From contig NZ_CH672413.1 of the NCBI RefSeq assembly GCF_000152705.1, forward strand, positions 2,670,139 to 2,734,138: a stretch of DNA of 64,000 nucleotides. Reading direction: 5' to 3'. The DNA comes from Janibacter sp. HTCC2649 (GTDB lineage Bacteria > Actinomycetota > Actinomycetes > Actinomycetales > Dermatophilaceae). The translations under genes were made by a program, and so were the position numbers. Positions 51,067-62,771 of this stretch are shown piece after piece. Each line of letters begins with the position of its first letter. Positions within the stretch are counted from its first letter, which is position 1. The notes under the pieces are model-generated. The model was given only the letters and a program-made list of their open reading frames with translations, had not been told where the DNA came from and did not search any database.

Positions 51067-53828
51067 TCGTCGCCTCCGTCGCGCTCTGCGTCACCGGCAG
51101 CGTCGTTGTCGTCGTCGCCTTCGGTGGTCTTGTCCACCGACGGTACGCCATCGGCTGTGTCGCGGTCACTCTCCGTACCTGTGGGTGCGGACGTGTCGGT
51201 GTCGGCCTGGGCACCAGCAACAGCGGCGTCGTCGACGGGCGAGCCATCCACTGGGGAGACTCCCTCGGCGTCAGCCTCGGCGACCTCTTCCTCGACGGCC
51301 TTCTCGGCGTTGCGGGCCACTCCGACGATCGCGTCGTTCTTGCCGGGCTTGGCGAACCAGACACCGGCCGTGTTGCGACCGGTGAGGCGGACCTCGTCGA
51401 CGCGGGAGCGGACGATGTTGCCGCGCTCGAAGACGACCATGACCTCGTCGTCCTCGGAGACCGTGAGGGCGCCGACGAGGTCGCCGCCCTTCTCGGTCTG
51501 CTTCGCGACGGTGACACCGAGGATCGCGCGACCCTTGACGTTCCACTGCGAGGCCTGCGAACGCTTGGCCAGACCGGACTCGAAGACCACGAAGACGTCG
51601 GGGTCGGTGCCCTCCTCGATGACGGACATCGAGAGGAGCGAGTCCTCGCCGCGGAACTTCATGCCGGTGACACCGGACGTCGAGCGGCCCATGGGCCGCA
51701 ACGTCGCGTCGTCGGCGTGGAAGCGGACCGACTGGCCCTTCTTCGACACCAGGAGCAGGTCGTCCGCCGACGACGTCAGGCCCGCGCCGACGAGCTCGTC
51801 CTCGTCGCGCAGGTTGACGGCGATGAGGCCACCGGTGCGCGGGGAGTCGTACTCGGACAGGCGGGTCTTCTTGACGAGGCCGTTCTTCGTGGCGAGCACG
51901 AGGTAGGGCGAGATCTCGTAGTTGCGCAGCGCCAGCACCTGGGCGATGTGCTCGTCGGGCTGGAACGCCATGATGTTGGCGACGTGCTGGCCCTTGGAGT
52001 CACGGCTCGCGTCGGGCAGCTCATAGGCCTTGGCGCGGTAGACCCGGCCGAGGTTGGTGAAGAAGAGCAGCCAGTGGTGCGACGTCGTCGTGAAGAAGTG
52101 CGCCACGACGTCCTCGCCACGCAGCGAGGCGCCCTTGACGCCCTTGCCGCCGCGCTTCTGCGAGCGGTAGGCGTCGACCTTGGTGCGCTTGGCGTAGCCA
52201 CCGCGGGTGATCGTGACGACGACGTCTTCCTCGGGGATGAGGTCTTCCATCGACATGTCACCGTCGAAGCCGTGGATGATCGAGCGCCGGTCGTCGCCGT
52301 ACTTCTCGACGATGGTCCCGAGCTCGTCGGACACGATGTTCCGCTGACGCTCGGGCTTGGCGAGGATGTCCTCGTAGTCCTCGATCTCACGCTGGATCGC
52401 GTCGTGCTCATCGATGATCTTCTGACGCTCCAGGGCCGCGAGACGACGCAGCTGGAGCTCGAGGATCGCGCGGGCCTGGATCTCGTCGATCTCGAGGAGG
52501 TCGATCAGTCCGTCACGAGCAGCCTCGGCCGTCGGCGAACGACGGATGAGGGCGATGACCTCGTCGAGCAGGTCGAGGGCCTTGAGGAGTCCGCGGAGAA
52601 TATGGATGCGGTCCTCGGCCTCCTTGAGGAGGTAGGCCGTGCGGCGCTGGATGACGTCGATCTGGTGATCCACCCAGTGACGGATGAACGCGTCGATCGG
52701 CAGCGTGCGCGGCACACCGTCGACGAGCGCGAGCATGTTGGCGCCGAAGTTGGTCTGCAGCTGCGTGTGCTTGTAGAGGTTGTTGAGCACGACCTTGGCG
52801 ACCGCGTCACGACGCAGCACGATGACGAGGCGCTGCCCGGTGCGACCGGACGTCTCGTCGCGGATGTCGGCGATGCCGTGGAGGCGGCCGTCCTTGACGT
52901 GCTCGGCGATCTTCTGCGCGAGGCTGTCGGGGTTGACCTGGTAGGGCAGCTCGGAGACGACGAGGCACTGACGCCCCTGGATCTCCTCGACCTCGACGAC
53001 CGCGCGCATGATGATCGAGCCGCGGCCGGTCCGGTAGGCGTCCTCGATGCCCTTGCGGCCCATGATGAGCGCGCCGGTCGGGAAGTCGGGGCCCTGGATG
53101 CGCGCCATGACGGCGTCGAGCATCTCGTCACGCGTCGCGTCCGGGTGCTCGAGCACCCACAGGGCGGCAGCGGAGACCTCGCGCAGGTTGTGCGGCGGGA
53201 TCTGCGTGGCCATGCCGACGGCGATGCCGGACGAACCGTTGACGAGCAGGTTGGGGAAGCGCGACGGCAGAACCTTCGGCTCCATCGTCTTGCCGTCATA
53301 GTTCGGCGCGAAGTCGACCGTCTTCTTGTCGATGTCACGCACGAGCTCCATCGACAGCGGCGCCATGCGGCACTCGGTGTATCGCGGAGCAGCGGCCGGG
53401 TCATCACCGGGGCTACCGAAGTTGCCCTGCCCCTGCACCAGCGGGTAGCGAAGCGACCAGTCCTGCACGAGACGGACCAGGGCGTCATAGATCGAGGAGT
53501 CACCGTGCGGGTGGTACTGACCCATCACCTCACCGACGACGCGGCTGCACTTGTTGAAGCCGCGATCGGGCCGGTAGCCGCCGTCGTACATGGCGTAGAT
53601 GACGCGGCGGTGCACCGGCTTGAGCCCGTCCCGCACATCCGGGAGCGCGCGCGACACGATGACGCTCATGGCGTACTCGATGTAGCTGCGCTGCATCTCG
53701 GTGTTCAGGTCGATCGGCTCAACCCGGTCGGTCTCACCCGGGGACCGGTCCTGCACCACTGATCCGAGCTCGTTGGGCGCGTCAACGTCCTCGTTCTCGT
53801 TGTCGGTGCCGTCGATGTCGTCAGCCAT
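51063..53828 (-). CDS. gyrA: GyrA: DNA gyrase subunit A
   Basis: 921 aa. The N-terminal winged helix contains [12 protein letters not shown]; Ser111 and Asp115 correspond to the quinolone-determining Ser/Asp pair and are of the sensitive type. The catalytic tyrosine is Tyr150 in APRYTECRM. The C-terminal beta-pinwheel holds the GyrA box ([11 protein letters not shown]). A ~90-residue acidic Asp/Glu/Ala tail extends beyond the pinwheel. The enzyme introduces negative supercoils with GyrB. It is separated from gyrB by a 248-bp structured spacer. Confidence 0.98.
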   Translation of the reverse strand: MADDIDGTDNENEDVDAPNELGSVVQDRSPGETDRVEPIDLNTEMQRSYIEYAMSVIVSRALPDVRDGLKPVHRRVIYAMYDGGYRPDRGFNKCSRVVGEVMGQYHPHGDSSIYDALVRLVQDWSLRYPLVQGQGNFGSPGDDPAAAPRYTECRMAPLSMELVRDIDKKTVDFAPNYDGKTMEPKVLPSRFPNLLVNGSSGIAVGMATQIPPHNLREVSAAALWVLEHPDATRDEMLDAVMARIQGPDFPTGALIMGRKGIEDAYRTGRGSIIMRAVVEVEEIQGRQCLVVSELPYQVNPDSLAQKIAEHVKDGRLHGIADIRDETSGRTGQRLVIVLRRDAVAKVVLNNLYKHTQLQTNFGANMLALVDGVPRTLPIDAFIRHWVDHQIDVIQRRTAYLLKEAEDRIHILRGLLKALDLLDEVIALIRRSPTAEAARDGLIDLLEIDEIQARAILELQLRRLAALERQKIIDEHDAIQREIEDYEDILAKPERQRNIVSDELGTIVEKYGDDRRSIIHGFDGDMSMEDLIPEEDVVVTITRGGYAKRTKVDAYRSQKRGGKGVKGASLRGEDVVAHFFTTTSHHWLLFFTNLGRVYRAKAYELPDASRDSKGQHVANIMAFQPDEHIAQVLALRNYEISPYLVLATKNGLVKKTRLSEYDSPRTGGLIAVNLRDEDELVGAGLTSSADDLLLVSKKGQSVRFHADDATLRPMGRSTSGVTGMKFRGEDSLLSMSVIEEGTDPDVFVVFESGLAKRSQASQWNVKGRAILGVTVAKQTEKGGDLVGALTVSEDDEVMVVFERGNIVRSRVDEVRLTGRNTAGVWFAKPGKNDAIVGVARNAEKAVEEEVAEADAEGVSPVDGSPVDDAAVAGAQADTDTSAPTGTESDRDTADGVPSVDKTTEGDDDNDAAGDAERDGGDE

Positions 53829-53948
53829 CAGTTTCCCTGTCTCTCAATACAATTCATAAGTTCAGTTGGTGCTCGAACCGAGCCACACCGTGGCCCGGGA
53901 GTCGAGCGAGGTGCGCGGTGCGCGAGCTGGAAGGTGCCGAACGTGCGA

Positions 53949-54053
53949 GCAAATGAACGTCCCGTTCGCCGCTGGCTGGGCTTGGCGGGAGCGCGGAGCG
54001 CGGCCAGCGCGCGCAGCGCGGATGGGACTGCGGCGAACGGGATGTTCATTTGC
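53949..54053. repeat. Large inverted repeat in the gyrB-gyrA spacer
   Basis: The arms 53949-53972 and 54030-54053 are complementary over 24 bp with one mismatch (a G-T position). Their core is AATGAACRTCCCGTTCGCCG, read inward. The 57-bp loop is G/C-rich and contains GCGCGGAGCGCGG and GCGCGCAGCGCGG, which can pair internally. It could be an attenuator or an RNA-processing site between the two subunit genes. Confidence 0.7.
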
Positions 54054-54076
54054 GACGCGAGCGAACGGCATACGCA

Positions 54077-56245
<2,169 letters not shown>

Positions 56246-56495
56246 TCAGCTGGTCTGGCTCATGCATCGCGCCCGGGGCGGGAGATCGCCCTGGGCGCGA
56301 CGTTCACCCCAAAGTTTACCTGTCAGCACAGTCAGCGCGAGCCGGTGGAGGCCCGAGAACGCACTTTTCTCAGGTTTTCACCGGTGCGAACGACCCGGCA
56401 TACGCCCCCCACCCCTCTCAGACGCTCTGACGGCCTTTTCCACAACCTTCGGCGGTCCGCCTGCGAGGCGGTCGCGGCGCACGTACCCTCGACGC

Positions 56496-57176
56496 ATGTC
56501 GAAGCGCGCCCTCACCGCTGTCCTTGCCCTCTCCTTCGCCCTCGCGGGGTGCGGTTCGGCGGGTGACAAGAGCACGGCCAAGCCGGTGGCGTCGACGCCC
56601 GCCGCCGCGTCCACGGGGACGTCGTCGTCCTCCACGCCGAACACCGCCACGACTCCGGAGCTCCCCAAGGGCTACACCTGGCAGACGATCGAGGACGCGT
56701 CGCTGAAGTTCGCCGTCCCGGAGGCGTGGTCCGCCATCAACCCCAAGAAGCTCATCGCCGAGGGCGACACCTCCGTCTTCGACGACATGGCCAAGAAGAT
56801 GGGCATCACGTCGGACCAGATGATGCAGGCCGTGGGCAACGCCGACCTCATGCTGCTGGCTCCGCCCAAGGACGGCTACGCCGCCAACGTCTCAGGCCTC
56901 ATCGTCCCGTTGGAGGGACTGCCCACGGAGGCCCAGCTCAAGGGCCAGCTGGGCGCCATGTCCGAGACCGACGTCGTCGTCACCCCCGGCACATCGGCGG
57001 CAGGACCCATGATCGCCGCGGACTACGTCCTCAAGGTGGGGGCCGCGTCGGTGCAGGGACGCACGCAGTTCTTCCAGGGTGAGGACGGCGTCCTCAACCT
57101 GGCGATCTCGACGCTGGACACCAAGACCACCGCAGCGGTCAGCGAGGCCATCCGCTCGACCATTCACAAGGTCTGA
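56496..57176 (+). CDS. Lipoprotein of unknown function
   Basis: 226 aa, ATG 56496. A lipoprotein signal (ALTAVLALSFALAGCGS) has its Cys at about residue 20, followed by a Ser/Thr/Ala-rich linker to ~55. The mature part (YTWQTIEDASLKFAVPEAWS, then DMAKKMGITSDQMMQAVGNA) has no recognised domain, but the pattern of a PsbP/LpqN-like surface protein is possible. It lies 259 bp from gyrB. Confidence 0.75.
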   Translation: MSKRALTAVLALSFALAGCGSAGDKSTAKPVASTPAAASTGTSSSSTPNTATTPELPKGYTWQTIEDASLKFAVPEAWSAINPKKLIAEGDTSVFDDMAKKMGITSDQMMQAVGNADLMLLAPPKDGYAANVSGLIVPLEGLPTEAQLKGQLGAMSETDVVVTPGTSAAGPMIAADYVLKVGAASVQGRTQFFQGEDGVLNLAISTLDTKTTAAVSEAIRSTIHKV

Positions 57177-57221
57177 GCCGGGCCGACCTTCACGCCGAGC
57201 TGGATGGAGCGGCGTTCGACC

Positions 57222-57938
57222 TCAGCGGCCGCTGGTGAAGAAGGTCCAGGTGCCGTCGCCGGCGATGCCGACGCGGTAGCCGGTGTAGCCCCCGTCGTCC
57301 TGGCGCATCTTCGTCGCGGCCGCCTTGGTGAGCAGTCCGGCAGCGACGACCTTGTTCCACTCGGCGTCATCCTGGGCGTAGCGCTCCGAGAAGACCTTGG
57401 GCTGGATCGTCCCGTCGAACGTCTCGGTCGGCTCCAGGGTGAGCAGGGTCGCGAGGGCGACGAAGTTCTGGGGTGTGCTCGAGGTGAAGATCGCACTGGG
57501 TGCCTTGTCCCCGGCCAGTCCCGTGGTGTCCGCCTTGGCGAGCGTGATCAGGGTCTTGGCGTCGCAGGCCTTCGCCGCAGTCATGATCTTCTTCGCCTTG
57601 GAGGCGGCGGCGGCCGTCATGCCCTTGGTGTTGACCGCGCCAGCCCTGGACGCTGCACAGGAGGCCTGGGTCACCGTGGGCGTGGCCGTCGCCGCGGGCG
57701 GGGTGGTCTTGCTGGGCGTGGGGGTGGCACTCGGCGTCGTTGACGTGGTCTGCGTGACGGTGGGGGTGGCACTGGGTGAGGTCGTGGTCGGGGTGGCCGA
57801 CGGGGTCTGGCTGGTGCTCGTCGACGGCACGGACTTCGGCTCGTCGTCGGAGCAGGCGCTCAGGGCGAGCGCGGCGAGCAGCATCGGCGCCGCCACGCGA
57901 GTGAGGCGTGCGGACAGGATCGATCCCCGAGGCGTCAT
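57222..57938 (-). CDS. Lipoprotein with Ser/Thr/Pro-rich linker
   Basis: 238 aa. A lipobox LALSACSD has its Cys near residue 29 after a basic/hydrophobic signal. It is followed by ~60 residues of Thr/Ser/Pro repeats (TPTTTSPSATPTVTQTTS) and a C-terminal domain with two Cys (ASCAAS, KACDAKTL) ending GYRVGIAGDGTWTFFTSGR. It is probably an extracytoplasmic lipid-anchored protein. It converges with the other lipoprotein gene; function unknown. Confidence 0.75.
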   Translation of the reverse strand: MTPRGSILSARLTRVAAPMLLAALALSACSDDEPKSVPSTSTSQTPSATPTTTSPSATPTVTQTTSTTPSATPTPSKTTPPAATATPTVTQASCAASRAGAVNTKGMTAAAASKAKKIMTAAKACDAKTLITLAKADTTGLAGDKAPSAIFTSSTPQNFVALATLLTLEPTETFDGTIQPKVFSERYAQDDAEWNKVVAAGLLTKAAATKMRQDDGGYTGYRVGIAGDGTWTFFTSGR

Positions 57939-57992
57939 GGCGCCACTGTAACGGGAGTGACTGGTGTGACTTGGGATCCCGGGCCCGCGTGG

Positions 57993-58625
57993 CTACGCCG
58001 GGCGGTAGAGCTGAACCGAACCCACCGGCTCGAAGCCCGCCCGCAGTGCCGCCCGCAGACTCGACACGTTGCCGGGCGAGACCAACGCGATCACGGGTTC
58101 ACCCTCGGGCACCAGCCCTCGAGCGGCCTGCACAGTGCGCGTGCCCAGACCTTCGCCGCGAGCCCCCGGCTCGATCTCGTAGCTCACGACGGCCAGGCCA
58201 CCGAAGGACAGACCGCGAGTCACCACGACGTCATCGCGGCCGTGCCACCCGAAGACCTCGACCTCATCCCGCACCTCCCGGGCGTGGGCCACCCGGGGAT
58301 GGCGGGCGAGGTCCGGGCGCGCCACGAGTCCACCGTCGCCTGTCCCGGCCGCCACGAGCACCGCGTCGAGCACGTCGACCCAGCCGTCCTCGCCGACCAG
58401 CCGGGTCATGACGCGCGGGTCGTGCGCTCCACCGAAGCCGTCCACGCCCCACGACGTCAGGTCGGCATCACTCACGGACTCCGGGGCACTCACCGCAGCG
58501 TGACCCGTGAACGACAACACGGCATACAGGCCGGTTTGCCAGGACGCGATGCGTTGCCACGAACCGTCGGCGGGCCGATGCTCACCGCGCCAGGCCGCGA
58601 CCACGAGGTTGCCCGCGGAGGTCAC
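57993..58625 (-). CDS. GNAT-family N-acetyltransferase
   Basis: 210 aa, GTG 58625 overlapping the thioesterase stop (GTGA). The C-terminal GNAT fold shows VVSYEIEPGARGEGLGTRTV with the acetyl-CoA loop (RGEGLG), then VIALVSPGNVSSLRAALRAG and FEPVGSVQLYRP. Residues ~1-90 are a less typical extension beginning SAGNLVVAAWRGEHRPADGS. The substrate is unknown. Cotranscribed with the acyl-CoA thioesterase. Confidence 0.85.
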   Translation of the reverse strand: MTSAGNLVVAAWRGEHRPADGSWQRIASWQTGLYAVLSFTGHAAVSAPESVSDADLTSWGVDGFGGAHDPRVMTRLVGEDGWVDVLDAVLVAAGTGDGGLVARPDLARHPRVAHAREVRDEVEVFGWHGRDDVVVTRGLSFGGLAVVSYEIEPGARGEGLGTRTVQAARGLVPEGEPVIALVSPGNVSSLRAALRAGFEPVGSVQLYRPA

Positions 58626-59092
58626 TGCGCGGCGCTGGCTCGCTCGATGACCGCGCGCACGTCGGCCGGGATCGGCACCGAATGCCGCTGTGCCCGGTCG
58701 ATGTAGACCTGCGCCCACAGCCCGTGCGCCGCGATGTCGTCGCTGCCCTGCGCGAAGAGGCCGAAGGCGAACGTGACGCTCTTGGTGCCGATCCGCTCCA
58801 CCCGCACGCCGACGTCGATCGGCTCCGGGTAGGCCAGCTCGGCATAGAAGCGGCACGACGACTCGGCCACGACTCCCAGCGTCGGGGTGCTCACCTCGTC
58901 GGTCCCGGTCTCGCGGATGAGCCAGGCGTTGAGGACCGCGTCGAAGAGCTCGTAGTAGACGGCGTTGTTGAGGTGGCCGTACATGTCGTTGTCGGCCCAC
59001 CGCGTCGTCATGCGCTGGATCTCCGGGAAGTCCGCACGCCGCAGGGCGCGTGGATCGGCGGTGTGTCCAGGGGTTCCGGCGTCCGACGTCAT
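58622..59092 (-). CDS. Acyl-CoA thioesterase (4-hydroxybenzoyl-CoA type hotdog fold)
   Basis: 156 aa from ATG 59092. The hotdog motif RWADNDMYGHLNNAVYYELF (near residue 30) contains the Asp used for catalysis in the YbgC/FcbC class. SSCRFYAELAYPEPIDVGVR and VYIDRAQRHSVPIPADVRAV follow. It hydrolyses acyl-CoA esters in the cytoplasm; the acyl chain is unknown. It is divergent to the metallophosphoesterase with a 41-bp gap. Confidence 0.88.
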   Translation of the reverse strand: MTSDAGTPGHTADPRALRRADFPEIQRMTTRWADNDMYGHLNNAVYYELFDAVLNAWLIRETGTDEVSTPTLGVVAESSCRFYAELAYPEPIDVGVRVERIGTKSVTFAFGLFAQGSDDIAAHGLWAQVYIDRAQRHSVPIPADVRAVIERASAAQ

Positions 59093-59133
59093 GGGGGCGA
59101 GCCTAGTTCGGCCCACGGTGCGAGGATCGGAGC

Positions 59134-59919
59134 ATGGAACGCATCGCGCTGGTGTCCGATGTCCACGGCAACCTCACGGCCTACGAAGCGGTCCTGGCCG
59201 ACATCGACCGACGCGGGATCACCCGCATCTTCAACCTCGGGGACTACGTGGGCAAGGGGCCTCGGGGGCGCGAGGTCGTCGAGCTGTCGCAGCAGCGGTG
59301 CGAGGTCAACATCCTGGGCAACTGGGACGACTTCCTGCCCGATCCGCAGCGCACCTTCGACGACGAGGCCCTGCAGTTCTGGCTGACACAGCTCGGGCCG
59401 GGGCAGGGCGAGTGGTTGCGGTCGCTGCCGTTCAGCCACGACTTCTGGCTCAGCGGGCGACGGGTCCGGCTGTTCCACGCGAGCGAGGAGACGGTCCACC
59501 GGCGGGTGCGCTACGTCCGCAGCCAGGACGAGTTCGAGGGCCTCTTCACCAACACCGAGGCCACCGGCGACGGACCAGCCCCGGACCTCATCGGCTACGC
59601 CGACACCCACGACCCGATGTATGAGTGCCAGCTCGAGGGACACACCGTCTTCAACACCGGGAGCGTCGGCAACTGCATGGGCGACCCGACGCCGATGTAC
59701 TGCATCCTCGAGGGCGAGTTCGGGAGCGAGGAGGTGGCGCCGTGGTCGGTGGCCTACGCCCGGGTCCCCTATGACGTCGAGGCCGAGCTGGCCGTCACCC
59801 GTGAGCTGGGGATGCCGCACTACGACGGCTACGAGCTCGAGCTGCGGCACGGCATCTATCGCGGCTCACTCAAGGAGTGGCAAACGGGCGAACCCGTCAC
59901 CGGCTACCACGAGCGGTAG
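59134..59919 (+). CDS. Metallophosphoesterase (YfcE/MJ0936-like)
   Basis: 261 aa. The calcineurin-type metal motifs are present: IALVSDVHGNLTAYEAVL (D-x-H-G-N), IFNLGDYVGKGPRG (GDxxxxGP), ILGNWDDFLP (GNxD-like), the LFHASEE segment, and the final GYADTHDPMYECQL and NTGSVGNCMGDP. It probably cleaves a phosphodiester or phosphomonoester; the substrate is unknown. Its 3' end lies in a terminator stem shared with metQ. Confidence 0.9.
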   Translation: MERIALVSDVHGNLTAYEAVLADIDRRGITRIFNLGDYVGKGPRGREVVELSQQRCEVNILGNWDDFLPDPQRTFDDEALQFWLTQLGPGQGEWLRSLPFSHDFWLSGRRVRLFHASEETVHRRVRYVRSQDEFEGLFTNTEATGDGPAPDLIGYADTHDPMYECQLEGHTVFNTGSVGNCMGDPTPMYCILEGEFGSEEVAPWSVAYARVPYDVEAELAVTRELGMPHYDGYELELRHGIYRGSLKEWQTGEPVTGYHER

Positions 59920-59932
59920 CCGATGACGGGTT
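59891..59932. terminator. Bidirectional terminator between the metallophosphoesterase and metQ
   Basis: AACCCGTCACCGGCTACC and GGTAGCCGATGACGGGTT pair over 18 bp with one G-T position around ACGAGC. The arms overlap the metallophosphoesterase stop codon and end 25 bp from the metQ stop. Confidence 0.8.
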
Positions 59933-59956
59933 CGAGTCGCGATCAGCGGTGGTCGA

Positions 59957-60808
59957 TCAGAAGGCCGGGAGCACCGATCCGTCGGACCAGGTCTTCTCGA
60001 CGTAGGCCTTGACCTCGGGGGAGTGCAGCAGCGCGTCGAGCTTCTTGAGCGCCGCGTTGTTCTCGTCCTTCTTCTGCACCGTGAGGAAGTTGGCATAGGG
60101 GTTGCCCTCCGCCTCCTCGACGAGGATCGCGTCCTTGGACGGCGACAGGTTGGCCTCGAGCGCGTAGTTGCCGTTGATCACGGCGACGTCGAGGTCGTCG
60201 AGCGAGCGCACGAGCTGCGCCGGGTCGGTCTCGACGAACTTGAGCTTCTTGGCGTTCTGGTCGACGTCATAGATCGTCGCGTTCGTCGCGTCCTTGCCGG
60301 ACTTCAGCGTGATGACGCCGGCCTTGGCGAGCAGCTCGAGCGCGCGACCCTGGTTGGACGGGTCGTTGTTGATGCCGACCTGAGCACCGGTGGGGAGCTG
60401 CGCGACGTCCTTGACCTTCTTCGAGTACAGCGCGAACGGCTCGATGTGGATGCCTGTGTAGTGGGCGAAGTCGTAGCCGCGGTCCTTCACCTGCGCGTCG
60501 TAGTACGGCTGGTGCTGGAAGTAGTTCGCGTCGAGCGTGCCCTCGGACAGCTGCACGTTGGGCTGGACGTAGTCGTCGAAGCTCTTGATGTCGAGGTCGA
60601 GCCCGGCCTTGGCCGCGAGGTTGGCGTCGACGTACTCGAGGATCTTGGCGTGCGGCGTCGGGGAGGCACCGATGGTGAGCTTGGTGACGCCCTTGTCATC
60701 GGCCTTCGGACCACTCGAGTCACCGCCACCGGCACCACAGGCCGCGATGCTCGAGACGGCGAAGAGGGCGATGCCGGCGACGAGTGCGGGACGGCGGAGC
60801 GAGGACAT
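59957..60808 (-). CDS. metQ: MetQ: methionine-binding lipoprotein
   Basis: 283 aa, ATG 60808. A lipobox AVSSIAACGAG has its Cys near residue 23. The NlpA/MetQ fold follows: LTIGASPTPHAKILEYVDAN, FDDYVQPNVQLSEGTLDANY, FQHQPYYDAQ and QVGINNDPSNQGRALELL. It captures D- or L-methionine outside the membrane for the MetN-MetI importer. It is separated from metI by 131 bp containing a hairpin. Confidence 0.94.
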   Translation of the reverse strand: MSSLRRPALVAGIALFAVSSIAACGAGGGDSSGPKADDKGVTKLTIGASPTPHAKILEYVDANLAAKAGLDLDIKSFDDYVQPNVQLSEGTLDANYFQHQPYYDAQVKDRGYDFAHYTGIHIEPFALYSKKVKDVAQLPTGAQVGINNDPSNQGRALELLAKAGVITLKSGKDATNATIYDVDQNAKKLKFVETDPAQLVRSLDDLDVAVINGNYALEANLSPSKDAILVEEAEGNPYANFLTVQKKDENNAALKKLDALLHSPEVKAYVEKTWSDGSVLPAF

Positions 60809-60900
60809 GAGTGCTTCCTTTCGGTATGCCGGTGAGTCACCGACGTGGGTGTGCCGCCGTGGGCGGCGGTTCAGGTGAGCCGACAACGCTGTCGGGAGCG

Positions 60901-60916
60901 GGCGGCATACGCCGCC
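60901..60916 (-). promoter_or_regulatory. Hairpin between metI and metQ
   Basis: GGCGGC and GCCGCC flank ATAC in the metI-metQ spacer, and a second hairpin (CCGCCG/CGGCGG) lies 40 bp further on. These could stabilise or attenuate the metNI-metQ transcript, giving different amounts of binding protein and permease. Confidence 0.3.
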
Positions 60917-60939
60917 GTGTTTCAGGGTTCTCGGGAGGT

Positions 60940-61623
60940 TCAGCGGTGGTCGACAGCGCGGGCGACTCGGTCGCCGACGACCTGGACCAGCTGGACGACG
61001 ATGACGAGCAGGACCACGGCCGCGATCATCACGTCGGTCTGAAAACGGTTGTAGCCGTACGACATTGCCGTCGCGCCGAGTCCGCCACCGCCGACGGCAC
61101 CGGCCATCGCGCTGTAGCCGATGAGGGCGATGACGGTCGTCGTCAGGCCGGCGACGATGCCGGGCAGGGCCTCGGGGAGGAGGACCTTGCGGGTGATGTT
61201 CCAGCGGGTCGCGCCCATGATCGTGGCGGCCTCGACCTTGCCGGACGACACCTCACGCAGAGACGTCTCGACGAGGCGCGCGAAGAACGGCACGGCGCCG
61301 ACCGTGAGCGGCACGATCATGGCCCGCCAACCGACGGTCGTCCCGGCGATGAAGCGGGTGATCGGGATGATCGCGATCATCAGGATGAGGAAGGGCAGCG
61401 AGCGCCCGACGTTGACGATGGCGCCCAGGACCCGGCTCACCGCACGGTGGGGGGAGATGCCGCCGGGGGAGGTGTTGTGCAGGAGCACGCCGACCACGAC
61501 ACCGAGGACGGCGGTGATGAGGGCCGAGCCGATCGTCATGGCCAGGGTTTCCCAGAGTGCCTTGGGCAGGCCCTCGGTGATGACCGGGTTGTCGAGCCAG
61601 GTGGGGTCGCCGTTGAGTGTCAT
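60940..61623 (-). CDS. metI: MetI: methionine ABC importer permease
   Basis: 227 aa. The ATG overlaps the metN stop (ATGA). It has five hydrophobic segments. The EAA-type coupling loop is ATIMGATRWNITRKVLLPEA followed by LPGIVAG, and the N-terminal ALWETLAMTIGSALITAVLG is family-typical. It forms the membrane channel of the MetNIQ importer. Confidence 0.95.
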   Translation of the reverse strand: MTLNGDPTWLDNPVITEGLPKALWETLAMTIGSALITAVLGVVVGVLLHNTSPGGISPHRAVSRVLGAIVNVGRSLPFLILMIAIIPITRFIAGTTVGWRAMIVPLTVGAVPFFARLVETSLREVSSGKVEAATIMGATRWNITRKVLLPEALPGIVAGLTTTVIALIGYSAMAGAVGGGGLGATAMSYGYNRFQTDVMIAAVVLLVIVVQLVQVVGDRVARAVDHR

Positions 61624-62633
61624 GCCGCCACCTCCGGGTGGAGGTGGGCGCCGGCGAGGAGGGCCGTGGCGCGGTCCGTGGTGGTGGAGTCGGCGAGTTC
61701 GATGAGGAGTCGTCCGACGCGGCGGCCGGCGATCGTCTCGACCGTGGCTGCGGCGACGTCGGACTCAATGCCGTCGTGGCGGAGCAGGGCGACGATTCCG
61801 TCGATGGTGCCAACGGTGGCGTCCGGGTGGCCGAGGGCAACCTGGAGGCGCACGAGGCCGGCCGGGGACGGTTCGACCAGGGGGATGAGCTCGCGGTGCA
61901 GGCGGGTGGTGGGGTCGGCGATGACGTCGCTGAGCCGGCCCTGTTCGACCACGGCGCCGTCACCGAGGAGGGTCACGGCGTCGCAGATCTCGCGGACGAC
62001 GGACGGCTCGTGGGTGATGATGACGACGGTGATGCCGAGGCGGTCGCGCAGCTCTCGGAGGAGGGCGAGGATCGAGCCGGTCGTGCTCGCGTCGAGGGCT
62101 GACGTGGGCTCGTCACACAGGAGGATCTCGGGTCCGGCGGCGAGGGCGCGGGCGATGCCGACGCGCTGCTGCTGGCCGCCGGAGAGCTGGCCGGGATGGT
62201 TCTGGGCGCGGTCGGAGAGACCGACGAGCTCGAGGAGCTCGGCGACGCGGGCATCGCGCTTGGCCTTGTCCCAGCCGGCGATCTCGAGCGGCAGGGCGAC
62301 GTTGTCGGCGGCGGTGCGGGAGTCGAGGAGGTTGGCGTGCTGATGGACGACGCCGAACTGGCGGCGGGCCGCGCGCAGCTCCTCGCCGCGCAGGGTCGTG
62401 ATGTCCTGACCGGCGACGACGACCTCGCCCGAGGTCGGGCGTTCGAGGCCGGTGAGGCAGCGGATCAGGGTCGACTTGCCGGCGCCGGAACGCCCGACGA
62501 TGCCGTGGATCTCACCGCGCGGAACCGCGAGGGAGACTCCGTCGAGGGCCTTGACCGTGGCCCCTCGAGCGTCGAAGACCTTGGTCAGGTCACGGACGGC
62601 CAGGGCCAGCTGGTCCGATGAATTGTCAACCAC
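61620..62633 (-). CDS. metN: MetN: methionine ABC importer ATPase
   Basis: 337 aa, GTG 62633. Walker A GRSGAGKST is near residue 43, signature LSGGQQQRVGIARAL near 145, Walker B ILLCDEPTSALD near 167, and the H-loop VVIITHEPSVV near 200. The C-terminal ~95 residues form the NIL (ACT-like) regulatory domain that binds methionine and inhibits transport. An AT-rich upstream stretch (62640-62675) with GTTAT/ATAAC dyad symmetry and TTGAAT is the probable promoter. Confidence 0.95.
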   Translation of the reverse strand: MVDNSSDQLALAVRDLTKVFDARGATVKALDGVSLAVPRGEIHGIVGRSGAGKSTLIRCLTGLERPTSGEVVVAGQDITTLRGEELRAARRQFGVVHQHANLLDSRTAADNVALPLEIAGWDKAKRDARVAELLELVGLSDRAQNHPGQLSGGQQQRVGIARALAAGPEILLCDEPTSALDASTTGSILALLRELRDRLGITVVIITHEPSVVREICDAVTLLGDGAVVEQGRLSDVIADPTTRLHRELIPLVEPSPAGLVRLQVALGHPDATVGTIDGIVALLRHDGIESDVAAATVETIAGRRVGRLLIELADSTTTDRATALLAGAHLHPEVAA

Positions 62634-62686
62634 ACGACCATAATGTCAAGTTATTCAAGCGATAACCAAATCCACACCACCAACCC

Positions 62687-62748
62687 GTCTTCGTGCCCCG
62701 CACGGACACGCTAGCGCGGGCGCCGCCGTCCGTGCGGGGCACGAAGAC
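62687..62748. repeat. Dispersed palindromic repeat, locus D
   Basis: Arms at 62687-62709 and 62728-62748 share TTCGTGCCCCGCACGGAC with loci A-C, but the outer bases read GTC...GAC, a compensated change. It follows the stop of the ABC-2 permease (minus strand) and lies in front of metN. Confidence 0.88.
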
Positions 62749-62771
62749 GGAGGTGGGTCCGGGCAGCGTTG

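Noticed and set aside
50952-53762. A 936-codon open frame on the plus strand across gyrA
   Set aside because: It is the antisense shadow of gyrA, caused by high GC. It has low complexity and no family motifs, while gyrA on the other strand is unmistakable.
62634-62771. SAM or other riboswitch upstream of metN
   Set aside because: Only the dispersed repeat and a short AT-rich promoter-like stretch are visible; no conserved riboswitch core could be recognised.
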